DNA of 64,000 bases from Winogradskyella sp. J14-2 (GTDB lineage Bacteria; Bacteroidota; Bacteroidia; Flavobacteriales; Flavobacteriaceae). Each line of letters opens with the position of its first letter. Position 1 is the first letter of the stretch. Shown in pieces: positions 8,904 to 17,664 of this stretch. The stretch is from contig NZ_CP019388.1 in assembly GCF_001971725.1 (NCBI RefSeq), forward strand, positions 2,356,001-2,420,000, written 5' to 3'. The notes below the pieces were generated by a model. The model was not told where the DNA came from, searched no databases, and saw only the letters and a program-made list of their open reading frames with translations. Made by a program: the position numbers and the translations under genes.

Positions 8904-9350
8904 ATGGCACACGAACATAAATTAGAAATATTTAGAGGACGTTGGAAATTTAAATCTAACACACAAAAAATTTGGGGTGTACTGGCGTTTTTAACTTTTG
9001 TAACCGCAATAGAGGTTGTTCTTGGTATATACAAGCCAGAAATTTTAATGAACACTTGGATTAGCCCATTAGAAGGTGGATTCTTTGCAACAATAGGTAA
9101 TATTATTTTATCACCAATTGTATACATGAAGCCTTTGAACTTAATATTCATCCTTCTTACTATCGTAAAAGCCTACTATATTACTTGGGATTTTATGCAC
9201 ATGCGAGACGAAGTAAAGTCGTTAAGACGCATGGTAGTCTGGACAGGTGTATTCTTAATATGTTACCTCATATTTATCTTATTACAAGAAGGAGGATATG
9301 TGTTTGAAGTTTATAATGCAGACGATGCATTGATAAAAAGAGATTTTTAA
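8904..9350 (+). CDS. Cytochrome c oxidase subunit IV family protein
   Basis: A 148-residue protein with about three or four membrane helices (about residues 25-43, 64-84, 88-106 and 111-130). The conserved patterns are WGVLAFLTFVTAIEVVLGIY near the start and TWDFMHMRDE in the middle, both typical of the prokaryotic cytochrome c oxidase subunit IV family (CyoD/CtaF-like). It begins 20 bases after subunit III and ends the first block of the operon, just before a strong terminator. Its role in the family is to stabilise the oxidase. Confidence 0.85.
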   Translation: MAHEHKLEIFRGRWKFKSNTQKIWGVLAFLTFVTAIEVVLGIYKPEILMNTWISPLEGGFFATIGNIILSPIVYMKPLNLIFILLTIVKAYYITWDFMHMRDEVKSLRRMVVWTGVFLICYLIFILLQEGGYVFEVYNADDALIKRDF

Positions 9351-9379
9351 AATTCAAAATATTGAGTTAAATGATATTT

Positions 9380-9412
9380 AAAAGGTGGTTTTTCTAAACC
9401 ACCTTTTTTATT
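9380..9412 (+). terminator. Rho-independent terminator after the oxidase subunit genes
   Basis: An AAAGGTGGTTT arm and an AAACCACCTTT arm separated by a short TTCT-type loop, followed by a T run. This stem makes the GTG at 9385 an implausible start for the next gene. Confidence 0.85.
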
Positions 9413-9416
9413 TTTG
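9409..9416 (+). promoter_or_regulatory. Candidate -7 box for the oxidase-assembly gene block
   Basis: TATTTTTG lies at the very end of the terminator and only 4 bases before the ATG at 9421. If used, the message would be nearly leaderless. No -33 TTG is seen. Confidence 0.4.
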
Positions 9417-9420
9417 CAAT

Positions 9421-10131
9421 ATGGAATTAAGTAGTAAAAAACGCAATATTGTCTTAAGTATTTTATTCTTTCTGCCTGTGGCATTTATACTTGTAATGTT
9501 GCTTTCTAAGGATAATTATAATCCTTTAGATATAGTTAAGGAAGGTGTTGCCGAATTGCCTGATAATAAAGATAATTTGCAGTTGAAAGACCATATTACT
9601 ATACTTTCGTTCTTAGGAAAAAAACCGATGGAAAATTCCACAGCAGCTTTTAATTTAAAAGAGCTGGTCTACGACAGAAGTAAAGGGTTTAAAACGTTTC
9701 AGGTAGTAATGCTATTACCCTATGAGGCAAAAACTGAAGCAGAAGCCTTGCTTAAGGAAATCAGGTCGTATGAAGATTTACGCTTTTGGCATTTGGTTTA
9801 TGCAGACGACTCAGATATTAAACGTGTGTTTAATAGCTTAAAATCTGAAGAAGCGTTGGATAATGATCTTTCCAGTAGCATGGTTTTTATTATTGACCGA
9901 GATTTAAATCAAAGAGGGCGGTTAGACGATAGAACCGAAAAAGAAATTGAAGCAAATAAGCCACTTTATAGTTTATACAGCTATGACTGTGTGGAAGTAG
10001 CTGAATTAAAAAATAAAATGGCGGCAGAGGACATGCGTGTGCTATTTAAAGAATATAGAGATAAACGTAAAGGAGACTTTGATGATTCTAATCAAAGACG
10101 AAGTAAAGATTTAAAACAAACCAATGAGTAA
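9421..10131 (+). CDS. Membrane-anchored thioredoxin-fold-like protein without the Cys pair, partner of Sco
   Basis: The ATG at 9421 is chosen because the upstream frame runs through a terminator, giving 236 residues. One N-terminal membrane helix (about residues 9-27) anchors a soluble domain. Patterns such as DHITILSFLGKKPM and SSSMVFIIDRDLNQRGRLDDR resemble the strand order of Sco/thioredoxin-fold proteins. There is no CxxxC pair, and the single Cys sits in YDCVEV. It overlaps the downstream sco gene by 8 bases, so the products are probably made together. I infer a role next to Sco in oxidase maturation. The function is not established. Confidence 0.6.
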   Translation: MELSSKKRNIVLSILFFLPVAFILVMLLSKDNYNPLDIVKEGVAELPDNKDNLQLKDHITILSFLGKKPMENSTAAFNLKELVYDRSKGFKTFQVVMLLPYEAKTEAEALLKEIRSYEDLRFWHLVYADDSDIKRVFNSLKSEEALDNDLSSSMVFIIDRDLNQRGRLDDRTEKEIEANKPLYSLYSYDCVEVAELKNKMAAEDMRVLFKEYRDKRKGDFDDSNQRRSKDLKQTNE

Positions 10132-10873
10132 GAAAACCAATTATTCATACGTAGGTATTACTTTTATCATTTTAGTTTTCGGGATTATTTTTATACCAAA
10201 AATTATAAATAGAATTAGTAATAATGATATTACCAGAGATGAAAGCCGAAGTGACAACGTTTCTAAAAACCAAAACGATGTAAAAAGTGATTTGGCCTAT
10301 ATAAAAATCGGTAATGAGCCAAAAAAGATACCTACCTTTAGCTTTACAGATCAAAATGGAAAAACCATTACTAATGAAGATTATATGGGTAAGGTGTACG
10401 TTGTAGAGTTCTTTTTTACAACCTGCCCAACGATATGTCCGATAATGAATCGTAATTTGGTGAGTGTGCAAAATCATTTTAAAGATTTCGAAAATTTTGG
10501 AGTAGCCTCATTTACAATAAATCCAGAGGTTGATACACCAGAAGTTTTGAAAGCTTATGCCGAGGCCTACGGCATTACAAATCCTAATTGGCACTTAATG
10601 ACTGGTAATGAAGATGCTATTTATAAACTAGCCAACGAAGGTTTTAATCTATACACAGCAAAAGACGAATCCGTCGAAGGAGGATTTGAACATTCAGGTA
10701 ATTTTGCCTTAATAGATAAAGAAGGATATATACGTTCTAGAAGAGATAATTTTGGAAACCCTTTAATATTTTATAATGGTCTAATCTCTGAAGAGGATGG
10801 TGTTGATGATGAAGGTATTCCACAAGAAATAACAATTTTAAAAGAAGATATTGCTAAACTATTGAAAGAATAA
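10124..10873 (+). CDS. Sco-family copper chaperone for cytochrome oxidase
   Basis: A 249-residue protein with an N-terminal membrane anchor (about residues 9-27) and a thioredoxin-fold Sco domain. The copper ligands are all present: Cys101 and Cys105 in TTCPTICPI and His190 in GFEHSGNFAL. Sco proteins deliver copper to the CuA site of oxidase subunit II or reduce its cysteines. The gene sits between a Cys-less companion (8-base overlap) and a DUF420 gene (1-base gap), in an oxidase biogenesis block. Confidence 0.93.
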   Translation: MSKKTNYSYVGITFIILVFGIIFIPKIINRISNNDITRDESRSDNVSKNQNDVKSDLAYIKIGNEPKKIPTFSFTDQNGKTITNEDYMGKVYVVEFFFTTCPTICPIMNRNLVSVQNHFKDFENFGVASFTINPEVDTPEVLKAYAEAYGITNPNWHLMTGNEDAIYKLANEGFNLYTAKDESVEGGFEHSGNFALIDKEGYIRSRRDNFGNPLIFYNGLISEEDGVDDEGIPQEITILKEDIAKLLKE

Positions 10874-10874
10874 C

Positions 10875-11420
10875 ATGAGTACTGTTAATTTAGAAAAAGA
10901 AAAAAAATACAATAAATGGATTGTTGCACTGTCCATTATAATTCCTCTCGCAGTAGCAGCGCTATTTGGTATTAATCTTCGCGAGCTAGGTTTCGATGTA
11001 GAGCCACTAACCATGCTGCCGCCAATTTATGCTGGTATTAATGGGCTAACAGCAGTAATTTTAGTTGTGGCTGTTATTGCAATAAAAAATAAAAACAGAA
11101 AATTGCACGAAAATTTAATGAAGTTTGCCATAGCGTTGTCCGTTATGTTTTTAATAATGTACGTCGCGTATCATATGACCAGCGATTCAACAAAGTTTGG
11201 AGGAGAAGGAGCCGTAAAATACATATACTACTTTATACTCATTACCCATATACTACTTTCAGTCGTTATTATACCTTTTGTATTAATAACTTACGTTAGA
11301 GCTATAACCAATAATATTGAGCGCCATAAGAAGATAGCTAAAATAACATTACCATTGTGGCTATACGTTGCTGTAACTGGAGTTATAGTTTATTTTATGA
11401 TCTCACCCTATTATGCCTAA
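10875..11420 (+). CDS. DUF420 family membrane protein (oxidase assembly)
   Basis: A 181-residue protein with about five hydrophobic helices. The patterns LPPIYAGINGLTAVILVVAVIAI, HENLMKFAIALS, YYFILITHILLSVVIIPFVL and ERHKKIAKITLPLWLYVAVTGVIVYFM fit the DUF420 family, which includes the Bacillus CtaM-like proteins needed for caa3/aa3 oxidase function. Conserved His residues lie in the helices and could bind heme or copper. It follows sco after one base and precedes a small CxxC protein after 3 bases. Confidence 0.87.
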   Translation: MSTVNLEKEKKYNKWIVALSIIIPLAVAALFGINLRELGFDVEPLTMLPPIYAGINGLTAVILVVAVIAIKNKNRKLHENLMKFAIALSVMFLIMYVAYHMTSDSTKFGGEGAVKYIYYFILITHILLSVVIIPFVLITYVRAITNNIERHKKIAKITLPLWLYVAVTGVIVYFMISPYYA

Positions 11421-11423
11421 AAA

Positions 11424-11660
11424 ATGAAGCGTAGACTACTTTTTTTAGTTGTTTCTTTTTTCTCTTTTCTTAGGGCAAATGCACAGTGTGCAATGTGCAG
11501 AGCAGTGCTAGAAAGTGGTGACGATCAATCGGCAGCAGAAGGCATTAATGATGGTATAATGTTTCTAATGGCAGTACCTTATATTTTAGTTGCAATTATT
11601 GGCTTATATGTATATAAGACCTTTAATAATTCTAAAAAGACGAAAAAAACAGATAATTAA
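11424..11660 (+). CDS. Small secreted/membrane protein with a CxxC motif in the oxidase block
   Basis: A 78-residue protein with a signal peptide (cut after about residue 20, RANAQ) followed at once by CAMC (Cys22 and Cys25), then a short acidic stretch and one membrane helix (about residues 46-64), and a Lys-rich tail inside. I do not recognise a named family. Small proteins of this pattern follow DUF420 in other flavobacterial oxidase loci. The CxxC could bind copper or act in disulfide exchange on the periplasmic side. That is inference from context. Confidence 0.72.
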   Translation: MKRRLLFLVVSFFSFLRANAQCAMCRAVLESGDDQSAAEGINDGIMFLMAVPYILVAIIGLYVYKTFNNSKKTKKTDN

Positions 11661-11724
11661 TTGTAACAAAGTACAGATATAGTAGTCTAAATCATAGTGT
11701 TTCAAAGGAAGTCTTAACAGTTTA

Positions 11725-11759
11725 TTGGCAGAAAAGGCATTAAGATTTTCTTAAACTTG
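11725..11759 (+). promoter_or_regulatory. Candidate promoter of the ABC efflux operon
   Basis: TTG at 11725-11727 and TAAACTTG at 11752-11759 (one mismatch to TAnnTTTG), with a spacer one base longer than usual. The ATG of the ATPase follows at 11780. Confidence 0.35.
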
Positions 11760-11779
11760 CATGTTTTAATTAGCCAGCT

Positions 11780-12481
11780 ATGATTCAAATAAAAGATTTG
11801 CATAAATCTTACCATATGGGAAGCAATTCGCTTCACGTTTTAAAAGGAATTAATTTTGAAGTAAAAGAAGGTGAACTTGTATCCATAATGGGTTCTTCAG
11901 GATCTGGTAAATCTACGTTGTTAAATATTTTAGGAATGTTAGATGAAGCTGATAAAGGTGAATATATTCTTGATGGAGTACCAATAAAAAATCTCAACGA
12001 AAAAATAGCGGCCAAATACAGAAACGAGTTTCTGGGATTTATCTTTCAATCTTTCAACCTTATAAATTATAAAAGTGCTCTAGATAACGTGTCTATGCCT
12101 TTATATTACAAAGGCATAAAACGAAAAGAGCGCACAGAAAAGGCAATGCATTACCTCGAAAAAGTTGGTCTTGCAGAATGGTCGCATCACTTGCCAAGTG
12201 AATTATCTGGCGGACAAAAACAACGCGTTGCTATTGCTAGAGCATTGGCAAGCGAGCCAAAAGTGCTCTTGGCAGATGAGCCTACAGGTGCATTAGACAC
12301 TAAAACATCTTACGAAGTTATGGATCTTATTCAAGGGATTAATGACGAAGGAAAAACAATTCTGGTTGTAACTCACGAGCATGATATAGCACAAATGACC
12401 AAACGCATTGTTAATCTTAAAGACGGTGTAATAATAGATGATAGTAAAGTAGAACAAGTTAGAGCTTCAGCAAATGTTTGA
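11780..12481 (+). CDS. ABC transporter ATP-binding protein (MacB/LolD type)
   Basis: A 233-residue ATPase with Walker A GSSGSGKST (about residues 38-46), signature LSGGQKQRVA (about 140), Walker B VLLADEPTGALD (about 163) and the switch His in VTHEHD. These match the MacB/LolD class that powers transporters without moving substrate through the membrane. Here the ATPase is separate from the permeases, unlike E. coli MacB. It overlaps the first permease by 8 bases and starts an operon with two permeases, two adaptor proteins and TolC. Confidence 0.95.
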   Translation: MIQIKDLHKSYHMGSNSLHVLKGINFEVKEGELVSIMGSSGSGKSTLLNILGMLDEADKGEYILDGVPIKNLNEKIAAKYRNEFLGFIFQSFNLINYKSALDNVSMPLYYKGIKRKERTEKAMHYLEKVGLAEWSHHLPSELSGGQKQRVAIARALASEPKVLLADEPTGALDTKTSYEVMDLIQGINDEGKTILVVTHEHDIAQMTKRIVNLKDGVIIDDSKVEQVRASANV

Positions 12482-13718
12482 TCTAGAGCGTTGGCAAGAA
12501 ATATTTGAAACCCTACGAAAAAACAAACTTCGTACCTTTTTAACTGGGCTTTCGGTAGCATCAGGAATTTTTATTTTGGTTATCCTTTTAGGCTTTAGCA
12601 AAGGCATAGAAAATGGAGTAAAATCTCAGTTTGAACAAGACGCAACAAATAGAATTTCTGTTTGGACAGGAGTCACAACAAAAGGATATAAAGGATTAAA
12701 TCCTGGTAGATATGTTCAACTTAAGAACTCTAGCTTTGAATCTGTAGAGCGAAAATATGACGACTATTTTGAATATCGAAGCAAGGATTATATGATTTGG
12801 GGAGGTACAGTAAGCTACAAAAATGAATCTGGTAATTACAGAATCAGAGGCACTTTACCCGATAATCAATTTATTGAGAATGCAGATATAGGTTATGGCC
12901 GCTTTATTAGTCAATTAGATTTAGTCGACAAGAAAAAAATTGCTATTATCGGTAATAAAATGAAAAAGGATCTATTCAAAGAAGAAGACCCTATCGATAA
13001 GAATATACAAATTTTTGGAGTAAATTTTAAAGTAGTCGGTGTTTTCTACGATCCAGGAGGAGACCGAGAAGAAAGTCAAGTTTATATACCTGTAACCACA
13101 GCCCAACAAGTTTTTAATGCAGGAGACAATATCAGAAATATGTCGTTTACGGTAAAGATGGCAGATAATTTTGATGAAGCCGTAGCGCAGTCTACTGCCA
13201 TTGCTCAAGGTATAGAAACGCAGATAAAAGAACTTCATACAGTTGCCCCAGACGACCAAAGTGCAGTTCGTGTAAATAACACATTAGAAGAAGCTCAAAA
13301 AATATATTCCCTTATTGCAACCATACAAGCCGTTTTTTGGTTTGTGGGTATAGGAACAATTATAGCTGGTATAGTCGGTGTAGGCAACATCATGCTAATT
13401 ATTGTAAAAGAGCGTACAAAAGAGATAGGTATAAGAAAAGCCCTAGGTGCTCTGCCAATGTCTATAGTGGGTATGATTTTACAAGAAGCTGTATTTGTAA
13501 CCATTTTTGCAGGCTTATTTGGGTTAATTTTTGGGTTGGGCATATTAGAAGTAGTAGGCCCTCAGATAGACAGTGATTTTATAAAATATCCTCAGGTAGA
13601 TTTTAATATAGCCCTAACAACAGTGTTTATATTAGTAATAGCTGGTGCTTTTGCTGGTTTTATACCTGCGTATAGAGCCGCAAAAATTAAACCCATAGTG
13701 GCATTAAGAGACGAGTAA
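12474..13718 (+). CDS. ABC transporter permease (MacB/FtsX type), first subunit
   Basis: A 414-residue permease with one N-terminal helix (about residues 20-42), a large periplasmic MacB-type domain (about 45-280), and three C-terminal helices (about 285-310, 335-360 and 375-398) of the FtsX family. The motif VGNIMLIIVKERTKEIGIRKALGA is the usual coupling region. It ends one base before a second, similar permease. I infer a heterodimer with that neighbour, driven by the upstream ATPase. Substrate unknown: export of macrolides, peptides or lipids is possible for this class. Confidence 0.93.
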   Translation: MFDLERWQEIFETLRKNKLRTFLTGLSVASGIFILVILLGFSKGIENGVKSQFEQDATNRISVWTGVTTKGYKGLNPGRYVQLKNSSFESVERKYDDYFEYRSKDYMIWGGTVSYKNESGNYRIRGTLPDNQFIENADIGYGRFISQLDLVDKKKIAIIGNKMKKDLFKEEDPIDKNIQIFGVNFKVVGVFYDPGGDREESQVYIPVTTAQQVFNAGDNIRNMSFTVKMADNFDEAVAQSTAIAQGIETQIKELHTVAPDDQSAVRVNNTLEEAQKIYSLIATIQAVFWFVGIGTIIAGIVGVGNIMLIIVKERTKEIGIRKALGALPMSIVGMILQEAVFVTIFAGLFGLIFGLGILEVVGPQIDSDFIKYPQVDFNIALTTVFILVIAGAFAGFIPAYRAAKIKPIVALRDE

Positions 13719-13719
13719 T

Positions 13720-14979
13720 ATGTTTAGTAGAGATCGATGGAACGAAATATTAGAAGCTCTAAATGCAAATAAGTTTAGAACTATTTTAACTGCATTTGGT
13801 GTGTTTTGGGGAATCACAATCTTAGTATTGCTTTTAGCCTTAACAAATGGTCTTAAAAATGGTGTAACAGCAGACTTTGGTGATTTTGCGACCAACTCTA
13901 TGTTTATGTGGACACAAGGAACCTCAAAACCATACAAAGGACTACCTAAAGGACGTTATTTTAATTATAAGCTAGACGACGTCGAAGCTATAAAGTCAGA
14001 GATTCCTAATCTTAAGTATGTCTCACCAAGAAATCAGCTTGGTGGATTTAGAGGAGCCAATAACGTTATAAGAGGAACAAAAACTGGTGCCTTCGAAATA
14101 TATGGCGACTATCCTGAGTACATTAAGCAACAGCCAATGGACATTCTCCAAGGCCGTTTTTTAAGTTATTCCGATATTGATTCAAAAAGAAAAATATGCG
14201 TCATCGGAACAGGTGTTGTAAAAGGACTATATGATAAAGGAGAAGAAATATTAGGAACCTATATTAAAATTAATGGAGTTAATTTTAAGGTTGTTGGTAC
14301 ATTTAAAATGAGTAATAGCCAAGGAGACGATGAGCAAGATGCTAGCACTATTTATATACCATTTACAACCTTTTCGCAAGCTTTTAATAGAGGAGAAAAT
14401 GTAGGTTGGATGGCCATAACAGCTGTAGACAATGTGCCAATAACTTCAATTAAGCAACAGATTTTTGATTTAATGAAATCAAGACACAAAGTGCACCCAG
14501 AAGACGATAGGGCTATTGGTCATTTTGATTTATCTGAACAGTTTGGTAGAATAAGCGGTCTGTTTTCAATATTAACGATAGTGGGTTACTTTGTAGGAGC
14601 ATTGGTGTTAATGTCTGGTATCATTGGTATTAACAATATCATGCTGATTGTTGTTAAAGAGCGAACAAAAGAGATTGGTGTAAGACGTGCATTGGGTGCA
14701 ACACCATGGATGATCAAAGGTCAAATTCTTCAAGAAAGTTTGGTGCTTACCATTTTATCTGGCATGTTAGGAGTATCCTTTGCAGCCTTGGTGATATGGG
14801 TTTTAAATTACATATTAGATCAAGCAGGTAATGTAGAAAATTTTGCTAATCCGAGTGTGGGAATGCAGGTTGTATTCACTGCACTTATCATACTAGTGGT
14901 TTCTGGTCTTTTAGCAGGATTAATTCCCGCTAACAGAGCAACAAAAATGAAACCAGTAGACGCATTAAGAATAGAATAA
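13720..14979 (+). CDS. ABC transporter permease (MacB/FtsX type), second subunit
   Basis: A 419-residue paralogue of the preceding protein with the same layout: N-terminal helix, periplasmic domain and three C-terminal helices with GINNIMLIVVKERTKEIGVRRALGAT. The two start alike (MFDLERWQEIFETLRKNKLRT against MFSRDRWNEILEALNANKFRT), which shows gene duplication. Being separate genes with different periplasmic domains, they probably form an asymmetric pair. A 38-base gap leads to the first adaptor gene. Confidence 0.93.
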   Translation: MFSRDRWNEILEALNANKFRTILTAFGVFWGITILVLLLALTNGLKNGVTADFGDFATNSMFMWTQGTSKPYKGLPKGRYFNYKLDDVEAIKSEIPNLKYVSPRNQLGGFRGANNVIRGTKTGAFEIYGDYPEYIKQQPMDILQGRFLSYSDIDSKRKICVIGTGVVKGLYDKGEEILGTYIKINGVNFKVVGTFKMSNSQGDDEQDASTIYIPFTTFSQAFNRGENVGWMAITAVDNVPITSIKQQIFDLMKSRHKVHPEDDRAIGHFDLSEQFGRISGLFSILTIVGYFVGALVLMSGIIGINNIMLIVVKERTKEIGVRRALGATPWMIKGQILQESLVLTILSGMLGVSFAALVIWVLNYILDQAGNVENFANPSVGMQVVFTALIILVVSGLLAGLIPANRATKMKPVDALRIE

Positions 14980-15017
14980 AAACGTTTATCGATAAATAAA
15001 TTATATATCAATCAAAG

Positions 15018-16178
15018 ATGAAAAGAACAACAACCGTCATCGTATTAATTTTAATAGTAGTAGTATTTGGAGTGTCCCTTTTTTACCTATGGTCAAAAAA
15101 TCAAGAAGATCCAATAACCTACACTTCAGAAACTCCAACAGAACAAACTATTGTGGTTAAAACCGTAGCAACAGGTAGCATAGTTCCAAAAGAGGAGGTG
15201 TTAATAAAACCCAATATCTCTGGTGTTGTAGATGAGGTCTTTGTAGAAGCTGGCGAATATGTTAAACAAGGAGATTTAATTGCTCAAATTAGAGTAATAC
15301 CTAACGTTTCTAATTTAACAAGCGCCAAAAACAATATAGCATCTAACCAAACAGCTTTGCAAACTGCTGAAATTAATTATAAAACACAAAAAGCTATATA
15401 CGATCGCCAAAAAGCCTTATTTGACAAGGGTGTAATCTCTGCAAATGACTTCGATCAAGTAAATAACACCTACTTACAAGCTAAGCAACAAGTAGAGCAA
15501 GCAAGGATTAATGTTACACAATCGCGTCAAAATTATGACATTATAAAAACAGGAACAACATCTGGTTTAGGTAATATAGCGCAAACACAAGTAAGAGCAA
15601 CAGTTTCTGGTATGGTGCTAGATGTGCCTGTAAAAGCTGGTAACCAAGTTATTGAGGCTAATAATTTTAATGAGGGAACATCAATTGCATCATTAGCTGA
15701 TGTTACCAAAATGATTTTTGAAGGTAAGGTAGATGAAAGTGAAGTTGGGAAAATTAAAGAGGGTCTACCTTTAGAGATTACCGTGGGTGCTATTGAAAAC
15801 GAAAAGTTTGACGCAGTTTTAGATTACATTGCTCCAAAGGGTGTAGCAGAAAATGGTGCTATTCAGTTTGAAATTAAAGGTAGTCTTAAAACGGTAGATT
15901 CAACATTTATAAGAGCTGGTTTAAGTGCAAATGCTTCAATCATTTTAGAAAGGGCTGAGAACGTCCTTGCTATAAAAGAAGCTTTAGTGCAATATGATAA
16001 AGATACAAAAGAACCTTATTTAGAAGTAGTTGTGGGTGACCAAGAGTTTGAAAGAAAAGATGTGGAGTTAGGAATTAGCGATGGTATTTTTGTAGAGGTT
16101 AAAAGTGGTATATCTAAAGAGGATAAGATAAAAGTTTGGAATCAGGTGCAAGGAATGCCAAAATATGCGCAACAATAA
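15018..16178 (+). CDS. Periplasmic adaptor (HlyD/MacA-like) of the efflux system
   Basis: A 386-residue membrane-fusion protein with an N-terminal anchor helix (about residues 5-24). A split biotinyl-lipoyl-like domain has halves near residues 60-90 (GVVDEVFVEAGEYVKQGDLIAQI) and 190-235. Between them lies a coiled-coil hairpin (about 95-180) with KALFDKGVISANDFDQ, the usual tip region. Such adaptors link an inner-membrane transporter to TolC across the periplasm. It directly follows the permeases, so it is the most likely MacA-like partner. Confidence 0.92.
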   Translation: MKRTTTVIVLILIVVVFGVSLFYLWSKNQEDPITYTSETPTEQTIVVKTVATGSIVPKEEVLIKPNISGVVDEVFVEAGEYVKQGDLIAQIRVIPNVSNLTSAKNNIASNQTALQTAEINYKTQKAIYDRQKALFDKGVISANDFDQVNNTYLQAKQQVEQARINVTQSRQNYDIIKTGTTSGLGNIAQTQVRATVSGMVLDVPVKAGNQVIEANNFNEGTSIASLADVTKMIFEGKVDESEVGKIKEGLPLEITVGAIENEKFDAVLDYIAPKGVAENGAIQFEIKGSLKTVDSTFIRAGLSANASIILERAENVLAIKEALVQYDKDTKEPYLEVVVGDQEFERKDVELGISDGIFVEVKSGISKEDKIKVWNQVQGMPKYAQQ

Positions 16179-16316
16179 TTTTAATATTTAGTGTAACACA
16201 TTAGAATTTATATAGACATATAGGCATTGTGAAATTAGTCAAGATAATTTTCTACATATTTTAAGAAATTTAATGACCAATTCCATCTGTCTAAAATAAA
16301 ATCAATAAAACAACAG

Positions 16317-17657
16317 ATGAAAAAATCAATCATAGTAATACTGACGCTTTTTGTAGCTTTAGCCAATGCACAGGATAAAAAGTGGACGCTTTTAGAATGT
16401 GTTAATTATGCATTAGAGAATAACATTTCTATAAAACAAAGTGAGTTAGATACAGATTTAGCCGACATAGCAAAAAAAGACGCAATAGGTAATTTTTTAC
16501 CTACATTAAACGCCAATGGTAGCTTTGGGCAAAATACGGGTGCTAACATTAACCCAGCAACAAACCAGTTTGAAAACAATACTTTTGAGTCTGCCAACGG
16601 TTCTATAAGCTCTGGTATTAACATTTTTAACGGTTTAGCTAACTGGAAAACATTACAGCGTGCTAAACTCAATCAGATTGCAACACAGTACGGTTTAGAT
16701 AGAATGAAAGACGACATATCGCTCACAGTCGCAAATTCCTTTTTACAAATTCTAGCTAATAGAGAGCAATTACGTGTCTTAAAAGCCCAAAACGAGGTAA
16801 CTAAGGAAAATATTAAAAACACTCAAGACTTAGTAGACGCTGGTGTATTGCCTCAAGGCGACTTGTTAGAAATACAGGCCACAAACGCGACACAAGAGCA
16901 ACAAATAATCAATGCTGAAAACACTTTGTTTATTTCAAAATTAGGACTTGCACAAACACTTCAACTAAAAGATTATCTCACCTTCGATATAGCCGATGTA
17001 GATTACGGTTTGGTTGCTGCTGATATTTTAGACAGAACGCCTTCAGAAATTGCAGAAAAAGCAAAAGAAGAGGTTAATAATGTGCTAATTGCTAAAGCTA
17101 ATTTAGAGGTTGCAGAGAAAGACTTAGAAATAACAAGGGCTGGTTATTTTCCTACCTTATCTGGTTTTGTTCAGTATAATACACGTTGGGCAAGTTCTCA
17201 AACCAATCCATTTACTGGCGAAGATATTCCTTTTATAGATCAATTATATCTTTTTGATGGTACTTCACTTGGGCTTCAACTTAGAATTCCCGTGTTTAAT
17301 GGATTCAATGTGCGAAACAACGTTCAAAGAGGTAAAGTAGCTATAGAGCGTCAAAAATTTCAATTAGAACAAACAGAATTAGATCTAGAGTCTACAGTAT
17401 ACCAAGCATACAATGATGCTAAAAATTCTAAAAAGTCTTATGAGGCGGCTTTAAAAACGGAAGAGGCGCGTCGCCTCGCATTTGAGTATGCTAAGGAGCG
17501 TTATGATGTAGGGTTATCAAATTCATTCGATTTTAACCAATCGAGAGCTGCTTACGAAAATGCACAATCTGATGTGGTAAGAACAAAATACGATTACATC
17601 TTTAGACTTAAAATATTAGAATTCTATTTTGGGCTTCCGATAACCGACTTAAATTAA
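16317..17657 (+). CDS. TolC-family outer-membrane efflux channel
   Basis: A 446-residue protein with a signal peptide (cut after about residue 18, ANAQ) and two repeats of long alpha-helical hairpins with short strand segments, the TolC pattern. The start WTLLECVNYALENNISIKQSE and the DLLEIQATNATQEQQ stretch are typical of the Bacteroidota outer-membrane efflux family. It lies between two adaptor genes, after a 138-base gap that may hold its own promoter. Confidence 0.93.
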   Translation: MKKSIIVILTLFVALANAQDKKWTLLECVNYALENNISIKQSELDTDLADIAKKDAIGNFLPTLNANGSFGQNTGANINPATNQFENNTFESANGSISSGINIFNGLANWKTLQRAKLNQIATQYGLDRMKDDISLTVANSFLQILANREQLRVLKAQNEVTKENIKNTQDLVDAGVLPQGDLLEIQATNATQEQQIINAENTLFISKLGLAQTLQLKDYLTFDIADVDYGLVAADILDRTPSEIAEKAKEEVNNVLIAKANLEVAEKDLEITRAGYFPTLSGFVQYNTRWASSQTNPFTGEDIPFIDQLYLFDGTSLGLQLRIPVFNGFNVRNNVQRGKVAIERQKFQLEQTELDLESTVYQAYNDAKNSKKSYEAALKTEEARRLAFEYAKERYDVGLSNSFDFNQSRAAYENAQSDVVRTKYDYIFRLKILEFYFGLPITDLN

Positions 17658-17664
17658 TTTAAAA

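Noticed and set aside
13337-13576. Small Cys/Tyr/Arg-rich frame inside the first permease gene
   Set aside because: Alternative frame of a well-supported permease, with no start context.
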